Assembly: GCA_005408345.1 (NCBI GenBank)
Contig: SEMN01000063.1
Span: forward strand, 496,001 to 560,000
Origin: Macquaria australasica
Lineage: Eukaryota > Chordata > Actinopteri > Centrarchiformes > Percichthyidae
Reading direction: 5' to 3'
Length of the DNA: 64,000 bases
Numbering within the stretch: the stretch's first letter is position 1; every line of letters begins with the position of its first letter. Positions 1 to 12,039 of this stretch are shown piece after piece. A model generated the notes under the pieces. It made no database searches, was not told where the DNA came from, and worked only from the letters and a program-made list of their open reading frames with translations. Both the position numbers and the translations under genes were made by a program.

Positions 1-587
1 TGAATAATTCTTCCACCACAGGAAAGACTTTCGCAACCCTTTGTACCTGCATTGATCATCAGCTGCCACTAGGCGGCAGTATGGACCTTTAAACACACCG
101 TCCGCTCACATGTTCTCTTGTTTATGATTTTTTTTTTTTTTTTTTTTTTTTGCTATCCAGCTGTTTCATAATTGAACGGAGAGACACACAGCTGTAAACT
201 GAGCCACACTCCCTTTTACATCCTGCACGTTTGTCCCACTTTCCCTTTGCACGCACACACACATACACGAGGAGACGCTTACATGTAGGAGTGTGTTTGT
301 GTGTGTGTTGGTGTGTGCACGTTGCATACCAAGTGAGCAAGTCGGCCACAAAAGAAAGCTTTGAAACTATTGAGTGCACGCGGTCGGTCACCTCCATTTT
401 TTTTTACCCCCCCTTCATGCCTCTGCAGACCGATCTTTGAACCCGATCTACCTCCGATAGTCCTTATCGATCACTCTGAACACATCAGACGGGGACTGCT
501 GCTCCCGGAATAAGTTGATCAGGCTGGGGGGGGGGGAAACTGCAAAACTTTAAAGGACAAACCCGATTTTTCTGCTCGGACTCTGCC
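1..587. other. Upstream flank and probable promoter/leader of the ZIP transporter gene
   Basis: No gene was recognised here. The stretch holds a run of T at about 129-151, a CA/TG-rich low-complexity patch at about 246-320, and a run of G at about 526-535. The short open frames in it are low-complexity translations. The transcription start of the downstream ZIP gene should lie in this stretch or just after it, but no TATA box or CpG island stands out. Confidence 0.4.
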
Positions 588-632
588 ATGGACCTGATTC
601 AGGGCTGCGTTCAAACTCCTCGGATGTCCTGA
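588..632 (+). promoter_or_regulatory. Upstream ORF in the probable slc39a8 leader
   Basis: An ATG in strong context (gccATGG) opens a 14-codon frame that ends with TGA at 630-632, 88 bases before the main ATG at 720. A second short frame (653-676) starts at another ATG and also stops before 720. If this leader is transcribed as drawn, both would be expected to lower or condition translation of the transporter. That is inferred, because the leader's true extent is unknown. Confidence 0.35.
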
Positions 633-719
633 TTTTTGCGTTTTCAGTAAAAATGCTCTCAGAGAAGCAGGAGTAGCAGATTTATTTACTGAAGGAAACC
701 ACACTTTAAAACCCCAGAG

Positions 720-3700
720 ATGTTTGACTTGAGGTGTTTTGTAACGTGCCTTCTGTTTTTCATTTCAAAGTCCCAGAGTATACATGTGATTGACCGGGAT
801 GCACAGGGGTTTCTAGAGAATATTTTGCGCTACTATGGTGAAAATCAATCTATCTCAGCGGAGAAGCTGGATGATTTGCTGCTGTTGATCTCAGCCAGAA
901 GATCCGAGACAATAACTGAAGAAAATCCACTGGCAAACCAAGAGGTGAGCACAGGAACTATATATTTATTACTATTTTTATTAGGCCTACTGTTTAAACT
1001 GATCAATGATTATTTACAGAACCACATTGGATTCGTTTATAATTTATTTTTTTAATAGTGTAATAAGGCTTTTTTATGGAAAAACTACACTTAGTCGTAA
1101 ATTAACTTATTAAAGAAAAATTGTTCTATACATACACTTTATTGACATTGTATAGTAATAAATACTGTAATAAATGCCTGTCTAATATTGTATCTGACTC
1201 ACTTGTTATCTGTAGGCATTTGTAGTTAAATGATTGGGCTTATTTTATGACCAAACACGTGGTCATTCATGCATATTCATTCATTCACAGACACTTTTTC
1301 CATTATTCCTTTGTTTTGTCGCTAATAGTTCTTGCTTTTTTGTTGTAAATTAATCAATTTAAACAGGCAATAATGCACTCAATATGATAAAAAGCATTTA
1401 TGTAGGGAATTAGGTTATATAATAACATTAAAATTACACTTAGCTGTGTATAAGTCCTTGTAGTTTTACCTTTGCTCTACTCTTTTCTACTTTACGGTAT
1501 GTTATGAACATCATAAATAATAAATGGCATTGATGGATCCTATTTTATCCACTGCTAATAATAATAATAATAAAACTTTAGTTATATAGCACATTTCATG
1601 CGCATGAAAACTAAATATAAAAGAAGACATGCAAGAAGTCAGAGCATTAAAAACATATAGCAGGAAGGATTTTAGAGACAAAAGAAAGATTGAAACCAAT
1701 TAAAAAGATGTCTAATAACGTCTTTCTGCCCCTCAGTGTCCCTCAGCAGAGCAGATCTTGTCCCACTTTGGGTTCAGTAATGTCAGTCAGCTGACTGTGG
1801 GACATCTGGAGAGGATCTGCCCCGCTGTGTTGACCCAGGTGCTGCTGCCCTTCTGCCCCTACACCGCCCCCAAGGCCCTGCCGCCTCTCGACTACTCTGG
1901 TGAGTTGCTTCATCACAACTGCTGGTTTATTTGTTAAGACCCCCGCAACTCAAATAATTCACAGGTCATGGGAGTTTCTTTTTTTTGTTTTGTTGTTGCC
2001 TTGAATTAGGTCTTTAATCCACAGTGACACAAAGTGAATATTGCACAGTCACTGCGGATGGAGGTCGCTCACTGCAGACAGTGGTTGTCAGTTTCTTTTT
2101 CTGCTTGTAATCCCTAAAAAACAAGAGGAAATGTGTTCACTGAAGTTTCGTTTGATTCAGCTGTGAAGTCGAGGGTTCAAATCTGGCCTCAGAGCCATGT
2201 CAGGGGTCTTCCCTTCTCTCTGTCTCTTTTCATTGTAAATACAGCAGAATACAGCAGAAATAGGCCTACTTTATTGACCCCTGGGGGGAAATAGGTCATG
2301 TTACAGTTGCTCCCATTCCAGATCAGAAATATACAAAAGCATAGAGTATTTTAATAATAAATTTATAATAAATAGAAAATAAGAAGTATGTAAATAAATA
2401 TGAGCATTCTACTACAATATATAACAACAGTGTAAATAATCACAATAATGCTGAGAAATGGGATAAATGTGTTAAAATGCAAGAATAGTATGAATAAGAA
2501 ATATTGGTTGAAATGCACAGTATTAATGCCAGAGTATACCAGATTATTGCACAGTTAACAGTTATCTAAAACCTATGAGACTGAACAACAGCGTTTTCTT
2601 TTACTCGGTTCATCACTACAAGAAGCAAATAACAGGAGACATTAAATTTATCACGTATCATGTTTTTAGATTTTTATACATTTTATTCCAGGGTTACTAC
2701 ATACTTTCACTTTCTGGGTCTTGTTAAGTTTAAAACGTTTGCAAGTGGTTTGAAAAAAAAAGTATGAAAAAAATCTGTTTTATCTTAGTTTACAGTTTAA
2801 GAATAAATTTCATCCACAGAATAGATGTTAGAATCAAATCAGGCAATTAGTATATGGAAAAAGAAAGAGTATGGAAAATAAGCAAAATAATCTAATTTTG
2901 TAGTTGTTCTGGAGCTTTCAATCATATCACACAATCTTTCCTGTTGCCCACAGGATTTCAGATTTTTTTGCCGACTGCTGTTTCCAAGGTCAAGAACGAA
3001 CTTTCATTGTCAACTTTTAAACCAACGTGGACAAACAGACCTTAAAGTGCTCTGAAAAAAATGGAAATTTTAACATCTACACTGAGTGTAACTGGGCAAA
3101 CTCTATCTGCTGAAGAAGATTGTGTGATACGATCAAAAGCTCCAGAACTGTTACAAAAGGGACCTTGTGGTGAGATTGTTTTGCTGTTTCCAAAGTCAAG
3201 AATGAGCTTTGAGTCTGAGGCTACTTTAGTCTCTGCTTTCACCAGCAGAAAGCAAAACTGGACACACTTACATACGGAGACGCAATATGGTGCAAAGACA
3301 ACAGCAGGTCAATAAAATTAATATTTTGAATATTATTCCACAAGAACATATATGATACGAGTAGATTTTTAATGTGGCTTTGTGACTGGTAATGTTTTAT
3401 TGTCCCATCAATCAGAGCAAGTTTTTAATTTAGTTTTTTTATTATTTCCAGTCCTCACTTTGTTCCTAACTAGTGTATGGGTGTTCTGGTGGATCCTCAT
3501 GTTTGTCTCCCAGTCTTACTTGTCTGTCTTCACTCATGACTGTCAAATACAGTCAAAAACACTGTCATCTCCTGTGGAGGAGCATTAAAGCTCCACTCTG
3601 TCCTGGATTGACTCACAGAGCCACTGACCTCTCAGATTCACCGTCAAACGCTCCTCCTCGGTGCTGTTGACACAGTTACAGCCAACTGTGACTGTTGTTC

Positions 3701-6700
3701 AGTGCGTTGTTCGTGATGCATGCTGTTTCTTCTCCGGCCTTGGGAGCAGAATTTCTCCTCTGCAAATAAATAGTGTTGTGTTTTTTGTTGAGTTAAACAT
3801 CTGTTTGTTAACTCTTTGGTAATTAGTTGCAAATCTTCCAGCAGGAATGTCTCCCATCATGGAGGTGCTTTTGAAGAACTGGTTCTGCCCCGCTAATGGC
3901 AAATTATATAAGATAGGATGAGAGTTTATTGATCCCCAGAGGGGAAATTCACATTCATTCATGTTCATCCTTAATTTCTGCCCTGACAGTTTGGGGTTAT
4001 GGCTTTCTGGCGGTCACTGTGATCAACCTGGCGTCTCTGCTTGGTCTCCTACTGATCCCCTTCGTCAAGAAGCCGTATTTCCCCAAAGTGCTGACCTACT
4101 TCATTGGCCTGGCCATCGGGACACTCTTCTCCAACGCTGTACTTCAGCTCATACCAGAGGTTTGTAAGAGGTGGAGTGGAGCCGATCACCAGATCAAGAA
4201 ATTCCATGTTTTGAAGATGTTTTAGTGCTTCATAAAGGGAGGTTTCTAACATTCTCCTGTTAATCCACAGGCCCTGGGTTTTGATCCCAAATCAGATAAC
4301 TATGTGGTGAATGCAGTTGGAATATTTGGAGGGTTTTATATCCTGTTCTTCATGGAGAAGATACTGAAAATGGCTCTCAGGGTAGAGCATGAGGTAAGAT
4401 AACAGTGCGGTGAGTGTATTAGGTGCAAAGCAATTTTCTTTTATTCCAGTTGTATAGCTGTCAGTGAATAGCCCTGGTTTATTGGATAATTTGGCTGCTA
4501 ATTAGTGACTACCATGAGGGCAATGACACTTTATGTCACATACATTATTTGTTACTATTTTAATCATCAGGGTCAGGGACACATGGGTCACAGATTGTGA
4601 CCTTGAATAAATAGATTTATATGAGAGCACAGAATCCTAATATTGTTAACTTTAAAGTAATACACAGGTATTAAAATCAGGCAACAGAAAAAAACAACAA
4701 CAGAATTTTAAAGGCAGAAAAACAATTTGATGAAAGCTGAAAAAGTCAGTGAGAGTCAAAATAGTAGAATAAAGCTATACAGTATGAAAATCAAAATCTT
4801 ATAAGAATAGTTTATTTGCTTTCCTGCAGAGAGTTGGATAAAATATTAAAACCAGCCAACTTAGCTTTGAATAACCTCTCTTAAAACCTCAACTTGTCTT
4901 TTCCACACTTTGGTTTTTGTACGGATTGAACAAATGAAATATGTGAGCTTTAGATTGTGTTACCTCTGGACAGAGCCAGCCTGGGAAAGAAAGCAAATAA
5001 GGGTATTTCCCAAAATGTTGAACTTTAAGAGACAGAATGTAAGACTCTGCTGGCACCTGATGTTTCCGTGTTTCCAAAGTTGTGCCACCTTATTGATCAG
5101 ACCTTTTGTTTGCTTAATTTACTCATGGTAGATTTACTGAGCCTGTACAGAATGCTATTTTTAGCCACGTTAGCAGCGTTTCTCTAGTGATGATCGATCG
5201 GTGTGTCCAAGTATGGGATGGATAGCCATGATTTTTTGTACAGACCTTCATGGCCCCCAGAGGATGAATCCTGCTGACTCTGGTGATGCCCTAACTTTTC
5301 CTTCAGCGCCACCATGATGTTGACATTTTTGGTCTCTCCTGCTTATCTGACTCTTGTGTCTCTCTTGTCCTTAGCATGGCCACAGCCACTTCACTCCCGC
5401 AGAGCCGCCTCAAGAAAACTCCCTCCACAACGGAGACATACTGGAGAAAAAGGACTCCATCGTTTTGACCAGCATCAACACCATCGCCACAGACAAGAGC
5501 AGCCCGAGCCCAGAACCTCCACACGCGAACGTGACGCCTTCTCAGGTACCAGTGCCCTCTTACGTCACCTGTCTATTGATCAACTCTCTCTGTGCACATG
5601 TCACACAGAGCAATCGACCGTGTACTCAATCATCTTTTACCCAATGAGTAGCAAAGTCTTAAAATAAGCTTGTAAAAACAGCGAGTCTTCCCTGAAGTCT
5701 TATCTTAAGTAATTGTGTGCTTGATAGAGATTTGCTGTTCACCACAGTCCACTATCACAGACACACCTGAGAGGAATTCATCATGGACTACAAATGCATG
5801 ACATGTCATGTGAAGAGTGAATTTCCAAAATATGTCCAAAGAAGATGGAGGGACCAGAAAGTGGTTATATTTTAATGTGGTTTGGACACACTTGTTTTGT
5901 TTTTCTAAAAACTCAGATGTTTAGAGTCATTTACTGAGCTGCTATCAGTGACACAGGGCGATTAGAGCTGCTGTTGATATTTAACAGTGAAATCTCTTGT
6001 GTCCTATGGAGAAGTCTGGCTTTGAATGGGATCAAAATACTAAACAAACAGACATGCCGGTGTCAGAGAGACCAAGCAGCAAAACCAAGCAGAAGGCCTC
6101 AGTTCCTTCCCCTCTTGGTAAATGCTGGAATTGTCTGACTTGAGCACAAAGACCCCTTGTTTGGCTGAGGCTAATAAAAGGGGGCATTTTGTCACAGCGG
6201 AGTATCTTCAACCAAGGCCCAAAGGCTCTGTTGATGTCCGCCTGTTCTCCGGTTTCCCATTAAACACACTTGTGCCATTATATTTGTAAGCGAAGAGTTG
6301 TGTTGTAAATCCTGCACATCCATTTAGGGGAAATATTTCCTGAAGTTGATTAATCAGTATCTGTTGCATTTTGTGGATCCAAGGTGGACACGCTTTGCTG
6401 ATTAAAGCCTTTAGTAAGTAACATTTCCTCAAAGACATGGATCTTTGGTCAGTCCACCACTTTGGTCCAGTTGTTGGAGGGATTGCTGTGAAACTGTGTA
6501 CAGACATTCATGTCCCCCTCAGGATGTAATAACTTTGGTGATCCCTTAACCAAATCTAGCCCCTTCATCAGGTCAAGATTTGTCAAATATTTTGGTTTAT
6601 GACTAAATACTTGCAAAACTAAAGACTTTCCCATCATCCTCAGAAGAGCTAGACCAGTAAATCGTCAGTGCCAAACAGTGTAACCATTACATAGTTTCTC

Positions 6701-9700
6701 CACCAGAGACCACTGACAAGTACATTTTTTAACTGTAAAATGGCCCATTAAGGTAAGTATCTCTCTCACAATTCTTAAAAAAAACAATCTAAGGGATTTA
6801 TGTCACGATTTTTTTTTTATGTTATATCGGCTGATTTACAATTTTTTTAACGTAAAATATAAACATTGGTTGCTCTCTTGTTTGTAATATGATGAGAAAA
6901 TACCTTGAAAAGATATTGATCAGATGCCAAAAGCAAAATGTTCAACATAGAGATATCATTGTGATATCATTGTGTTATCTTTGTGGCTCGTTACCTCCAC
7001 GTCTGTTATTGTTTGCATATGACTCTTCTTTGGTATAGCATAAGTCGAAGTCCTTCAACCTGTCTCCTCACTCTTCCAGGACGTCCAGGTGTCTGGTTTG
7101 ATGTGCCACTGGCTGCGTGGCCAACGCATCTCCAACATCAAGACAGTGGCATGGATGATAACTCTGAGCGACGCGCTACACAACTTCATTGATGGTCTAG
7201 CTATCGGTGCCTCGTTCACTGTGTCGGTGCTGACGGGGTTCAGCACGTCCACCGCCATCGTATGTGAGGAGTTTCCTCATGAGCTGGGTGAGTGAATCTT
7301 TTATCCCGTTCAACCCTTCACCCTTGTGCTGTGCAGTCAAACATTTCTCAAAACCACAGAACTTTGTTTTAAACTCTGGTGGAGATCCCAAAGTTCCCAA
7401 AGATACCAGACTTTGGGGAAATGTGCATATAATGACATCTAGAATAACTCCATTTCAGTCTCAGGTTTGAACGTTTAAATCAGTGTAAACACCACATAAC
7501 TTCAATGAAGAGCTGGAACAAGCTTATACACAATATGTGATTCTGTGAAACAAGATTAATAAAATTACATTTTTACAATCTTAAAGCCATTTAAGGGAAA
7601 ATGAAATGAGAAAACTGGATTTTAAGGGATTAAAAGCAGGTTATCACATGTTTTTACTCAAACTAAAAGGGCCATTAGGCATCTGTGATCTTTATCGACC
7701 TCTACTGACAAACTGCAGAACTGCACCAAAACGTTCATCTTCGCCTGTGGTGTGTTTGAACTCCACACACTTAATAAACTATAAAAGTAGAAACCCCTGT
7801 AAAGTAATCTGATACAACAGTCATGTAAGAAATACTAATATCTCTGTGAAGCTTACAGTTTTTGAATTGTTGACAGAGAGGTGTTAATTCAACTCTTAAG
7901 GTTATTTTTGATGCTGCATTTTGTTTTTGATGTTTTTGCTCTTCCATATATGTAAACTGCATTGCATTACTTTTCATTGTATAGGTGTTTCTATTCTTCT
8001 GGTCACTTAAATATAATGCTATAAAGAATATGCTTTGTACAAATTTGTATAGCATACCAAGTGACATAACAAAGTAAAAGTTTTCTTTTTAAACATATAT
8101 TATTTTGGCATTTTTCAGCTTTATAAAACACCTGATAGTGATACTATAGAGTAGACACTGTGGTCATATGGTGTGTGTCTTAAACACTCGTACCAGGATG
8201 TCTGCAAAGCAAGTTTTCAAAATGAAAACCCTGAAAGGAATAATGTAAAAAAAAAAAAAAAAAAGATGGGATCATGTTACTATGAGAGTGAGGCTTCTAC
8301 CTGAAGCATGTTGGAAATATCTCCGGCTTACTCGTAGCAGCATTCCCTATTATTTGGCAAAGTGAAAAAGTGTTGAGAGCTTCTTTGTGGGTAATTAATG
8401 TTTGTGCCAAAACTGAATAAAGCTCTGCTTAGTCTTATCAAATGCCTCATCATTTTTTTTTGGTTTGGATAGAAGAAGGCGGCTAATTGCACTTTTAAAC
8501 TCAAACCTTACGTTTGCAAAAATTATCTACGGAATATTTCTACTTGTTTTGAAACTTTGGTTTACTACAGAAATAATATCAGTATCTTTGTTTCAAGTGA
8601 AGTCAAAAGCTATTTTAACTGAGCAGCTATATTACAAACAATTTTACAGAGCAAAATGACACACGTTGCTTTTGAAATAATGTTCTTAAACTTTAACCAT
8701 TGTCTTTTGTTCCCTCTGCAGGTGACTTTGTTATCTTGCTGAATGCTGGAATGAGCGTCCCACAAGCCATTTTCTTCAACCTGCTGTCTGCAGTGTCGTG
8801 TTACGTCGGCCTCGTGTTTGGCATCCTGCTCGGGAGCAACTTTGCCCCCAATGCAATCTTTGCCATCGCAGGAGGAATGTTCCTGTACATTGCACTGGCA
8901 GACATGGTGAGTTGCATTACACCACCTGAGGAGACTCTGCACATGCAGAGCTGTTCATGTTTGCATTCTTATCACAAATCTGATCTTCTTTTAGTGTTAT
9001 TCTATATGTTTGTTATTGTCAACAGATCCCATGAAAAGACCAAAAGCAACAATGTGTTGGTCTGTTCGACCTCCTTACTCTGTACGTGGCACTCAGTCGC
9101 AAACAAATTGGTTCCTCCTGATGATGTAAATCTTTAAAGCTGCCATAATCAATATTTTTATATTAACAATGGATCAAATGACAAGTGACAAACCCACAGG
9201 AAATTATCACCCGACACTGCAGTTCCCCCCTTGTTTTAGTTTACAGCCAGCAACTTTAGTGTTTTGGTTCCTTCTTACTGCTCTCATCTGCGTAGTTTTG
9301 GCAAATTTTGATTAACACACTGTGCACTACCTGCCCAGCACCAAACTGCAGACATATCAGCAGAAATACTGGACTTATATTCATTGGGTGGCCAGAAACA
9401 TGACTCCAAATGAATGCTAATGTTGCTCTGTGCTTGTCGGTTGTGTACATAAGCAACTGTTTGCTAACATGTTCGCCAGGGTGACAATATGTTCATGTTG
9501 TGTTTACTGCCCCCAAGTGGCCAAAAACATTAATGAATGCAGGTTTAAAATTGGTCAAAAAAGGCTCAGAAAGCTGGACGCTGTAGTTTTTAGCAAATAT
9601 TCCTCAAACTGAAGTATATTTAAAATGATACAAAGTCAACTCATGAAAGCTTAAATATTTCTATAAGCTGTGAGCACTTCAAGCAAGCAAAGAGTGATTT

Positions 9701-10195
9701 TTTTTTTAACCTTCTCAGATTGGTTCATTTGAGTAACTTTAGAGGCCTGAAGAGGTAAAACTATCCAGTATAGTAAAGATAAATATCCTGAAAAATAAAC
9801 ATAATTTTATGGAAGGGAAAATGTTTTTGTTCCTCAACTCGTGACCCTCAGATTTGACTTGTGGTCTTTTGTTCAGTTTTTTTGTATGGCAACAAAATAA
9901 TAATTGTTGCTCACACAAACCAACTGATTCTCACTTCCTCTTATTACTTTCCAGTATGTGCTATACTGTTGAACAATGAGGCCATTGTATTTTGTCCATT
10001 AGAGGACTGTGCACGAAACAGGTATGTGACTGCCATTCTTCATCTCAGTTTCCAGAGATGAACAGCATAGCACGGGAACAGGAGCGGACTTCCACCAAGA
10101 TCATCTTCTTCCTGATCCAGAACGCAGGGCTGCTCACCGGGTTCACCATCATATTGCTGATCACCATGTTTGCACGGGAGATCAACCTGGGCTAG
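720..10195 (+). CDS. slc39a8: ZIP8-like metal cation transporter (SLC39A8 family), 8 coding exons
   Basis: Exons 720-944, 1737-1899, 3990-4159, 4271-4393, 5375-5545, 7080-7287, 8722-8906 and 10049-10195 join in frame with GT-AG borders to 463 codons plus stop; human ZIP8 has 460 residues. Residues 1-20 are a hydrophobic signal peptide. The ectodomain has possible N-glycosylation sites (NQS, NVS) and conserved cysteines. Membrane segments follow from V-WGYGFL (about residue 130). Histidine-rich HEHGHSH sits at the exon 4/5 junction in the cytosolic loop. The metal site is HNFID (318-322) and EEFPHELGD (347-355); E in place of the first H is the mark of ZIP8/ZIP14. The stretch FAPN and the C-terminal IQNAG..TGF resemble ZIP8 more than ZIP14. 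The family imports Zn, Mn, Fe and Cd, coupled to bicarbonate, at plasma or lysosomal membranes. A ZIP8/14 teleost paralogue cannot be excluded. Confidence 0.88.
1555..1705. repeat. Dispersed teleost repeat fragment with (TAA)n
   Basis: A TAA/ATA microsatellite (about 1556-1573) runs into 'agttatatagcacatttca', a phrase found at the ends of many fish interspersed repeats. It ends about 30 bases before the exon 2 acceptor of the ZIP gene. Recognised by eye; family not named. Confidence 0.4.
2260..2575. repeat. Dispersed teleost repeat, 'ttattgacccc' type
   Basis: The left border 'tactttattgacccctgggg' is a variant of a very common fish repeat end (ttattgatccccagagggg). The body is A/T-rich with 'attgcaca' words. 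A short second scrap with the same end lies at about 3917-3950. Both lie in intron 2 of the ZIP gene. Confidence 0.5.
2906..3215. repeat. Fold-back repeat, copy 1 (33-bp arms)
   Basis: Arms 2906-2938 and 3116-3148 are inverted copies of each other, matching at 30 of 33 positions by eye. The shared core is 'ttctggagctttc' and its complement. A direct repeat ('tgctgtttccaaggtcaagaa' and a near copy) lies at about 2979 and 3181. Related arms occur at about 27962/28031 and 40693. The open frames across it (3042-3315) are therefore repeat, not gene. Confidence 0.7.
5185..5330 (+). repeat. Dispersed teleost repeat beside exon 5 of slc39a8
   Basis: Phrases such as 'ggatggatagccatgatttt', 'cagaccttcatggccccca' and 'gaggatgaatcctgctgac' belong to an abundant fish repeat whose other half is seen at about 6450-6660. 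It ends about 45 bases before the exon 5 acceptor (exon starts at 5375). Confidence 0.6.
6450..6660 (+). repeat. Dispersed teleost repeat, second unit of the family at 5185
   Basis: The words 'gtacagacattcatgtcccc', 'aataactttggtgatccctt' and 'catcaggtcaagatttgtc' place this as the downstream unit of the same fish repeat. It lies in intron 5 of the ZIP gene. Confidence 0.6.
6690..6880 (+). repeat. Dispersed repeat shared with 23170-23310
   Basis: The order 'ccaccagaga', 'aactgtaaaat', 'cacaattctt', 'aatctaaggg' and 'atatcggc' is repeated in dctn1 intron 1 at about 23185-23400. Two independent copies of the same ordered words identify a mobile repeat, probably a non-autonomous DNA element. 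Confidence 0.55.
9135..9550. repeat. Probable dispersed repeat in intron 7 of slc39a8
   Basis: 'taaagctgccataatcaatattt' at the left and 'actgcccccaagtggccaaaaa' at the right are phrases common to fish interspersed elements. The interior has no coding pattern. Confidence 0.4.
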
Positions 10196-10490
10196 AGGGG
10201 AGGGGAGACAGAGGAACACAAACTGGAAAGAAAAAGAAAAAAACAACAAGCTACTTCCGTTTCTGCTCACAGCTCACTCGGCTGGGCGGGAAAGTGAATG
10301 TAAAGTGAATGTTTTGTACAAACAAAACCAAATGTTTAAAGGAAAAAATAATGCTTTTATATCTTTTGATTGTCAGTTTAGTGAAATGTTTACTCCATAT
10401 AAAAAGGGATAATCTTAATCATTTGATGTATGAACTCTAGTCAAATTTGTTTTTTAGGAGACAATAAATTATTTTTTCAGTCTTCATATA
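10196..10490 (+). terminator. slc39a8: 3' UTR and poly(A) signal of the ZIP8-like gene
   Basis: After the TAG at 10193-10195 an A/T-rich trailer leads to AATAAA at 10463-10468, followed by T-rich sequence. Cleavage is expected about 15-25 bases further on. No later signal was needed to explain the gene. Confidence 0.55.
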
Positions 10491-11655
10491 GTGTGAAATA
10501 TCTTACATTTATTGTACCCCAATTGGTGCTGTAGTGTAAATTACATAAGCTGTGTTATTGTTTTGCCTTTTATGGCAGCAGTGTTTGACCTCAGAGTTTT
10601 GTGACCTCTATGACCTTCACTGGCTCTTTTTTGAATTTTTTGTCTTTTTGAGTATAATATGTATTTTTTATGTCTGTCAAATTTTAGACACTGTTAAGAT
10701 GTTAATGAAACCTGTGGGACTCACACCGTTTGTCCTCCCGTAGGGCAAAATCTAACACAAATCACCACTACGACTTCAAATGACATGAACTTTGATGAGC
10801 TGTGTAGCCAGGTTCAAAGTACATGAACCTGGTAGTATTTGCACTACATCAGAGGTCCCCATATATCCATTATTTTATTTATTGTTTGAGTTTTTCCCCT
10901 CAGGCTTTTATTATGTTGACAGCTTCTGTCAGTGGCTGTATGATTAGTACAATAACCAACACGGGACGCCACAAATACCAAAGACAAATTAAAGAAACTT
11001 CTCAACAATGCTGATGGACCTATTATGTACAATATGTGCATTTTCCAGTAATATCCTTGAACTTTTGACCTGTGTTCCCCCATTTTATTCTATGTACTCT
11101 CAACTCTCAACATGATATTCTCTTCGTATGCAAACCACTTTATTTTTTAAACTTTCTAAAACCTTTTTATTATCTGTAAAGGTAAAAACAAATGGCACAA
11201 ATATGCTGTTTTTATGGCATGCATAGTATTGTGTGGATATCTTATTATATAAAATGATCAATTCTAAATTGCCATCCAAGTACTATAGGCAAGTGGTATC
11301 CAGAAGATAGATCAAGATATTGATTGATTTGCAAGATAAATCTGATGGGTCATAAGATGATAAACAAGATAGAAAATCAGAAAACATATTTCTGCTACAC
11401 AAAATTATATTTATTTAGACTTCCCTTTAGTGTTAGCCTTTATTTTTTGTGAATTATTGGATAATTTCCTTTTCAGGTCTCTAATAAATATTCAATTAAA
11501 ACAGAAAAAGGGTTGGCCAACAATATATTAACTGTCAATCTAGTGACACACACACAGTTACACCATAATAGGTTCAAAGTGGGGATATGTTTTGTGTCAC
11601 TTACCTCCCTTTTAGACTCTTTCAGGTCAGCAAGCAGCAGCCAGCCAATCCGCAT
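10491..11655. other. Intergenic, no gene seen
   Basis: A/T-rich sequence between the ZIP gene poly(A) signal and the GC-richer start region of the acetyltransferase gene. Open frames are short, overlapping and lysine/phenylalanine rich. Nothing with splice or family support was found. Confidence 0.5.
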
Positions 11656-12039
11656 TAAACAGGATGTGGATTAAGCTGCGTTCAGGTCACATCGTACAGC
11701 TCGCAATTATCTACATCCATGGTGATATTGTGAGCAGCAGAAAAAAACACAACACAATACACACCAGCGGCCTAGTTGTCTTTCCGCGTCGAATATTTCG
11801 TGGAGAAGTTTCAACGATCCTATGGCGTAATGAATGGAGTTCCATCTAATTGAAATCCCGTACTGGAATGACGTGACGTTGGATTTTCCCATGCTGCTGA
11901 CGTTCCTTGAACGCAGCAAACCCGAGGTGGGGAAGTACAGCAGCAGGCAAATGAGATTAGACTATATTTTGACTTCTGGCGACTTTGCAGCGCTCAGCAA
12001 CACACCCAGACCCTGCTGTCACACGCTAAAATAAAACAC
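11656..12039 (+). promoter_or_regulatory. nat8: Probable promoter and non-coding first exon of the NAT8-like gene
   Basis: CpG content rises against an A/T-rich background. A strong splice donor, AAACAC|gtaagt, lies at 12039/12040. A usable acceptor (aaaaagcag) lies at about 13227, ten bases before the coding ATG. A leader exon spliced over a 1.2-kb intron is the simplest reading. It is inferred from splice signals alone. Confidence 0.45.

Noticed and set aside
3061..3315. 84-codon plus-strand frame opposite a 66-codon minus-strand frame
   Set aside because: Both fall in the fold-back repeat (2906-3215), and the same words recur at other sites, so this is repeat DNA.
5314..5667. 117-codon frame across slc39a8 exon 5
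   Set aside because: It is in the wrong frame; the reading HGHSHFTPAEPP joined to exons 4 and 6 gives the transporter.
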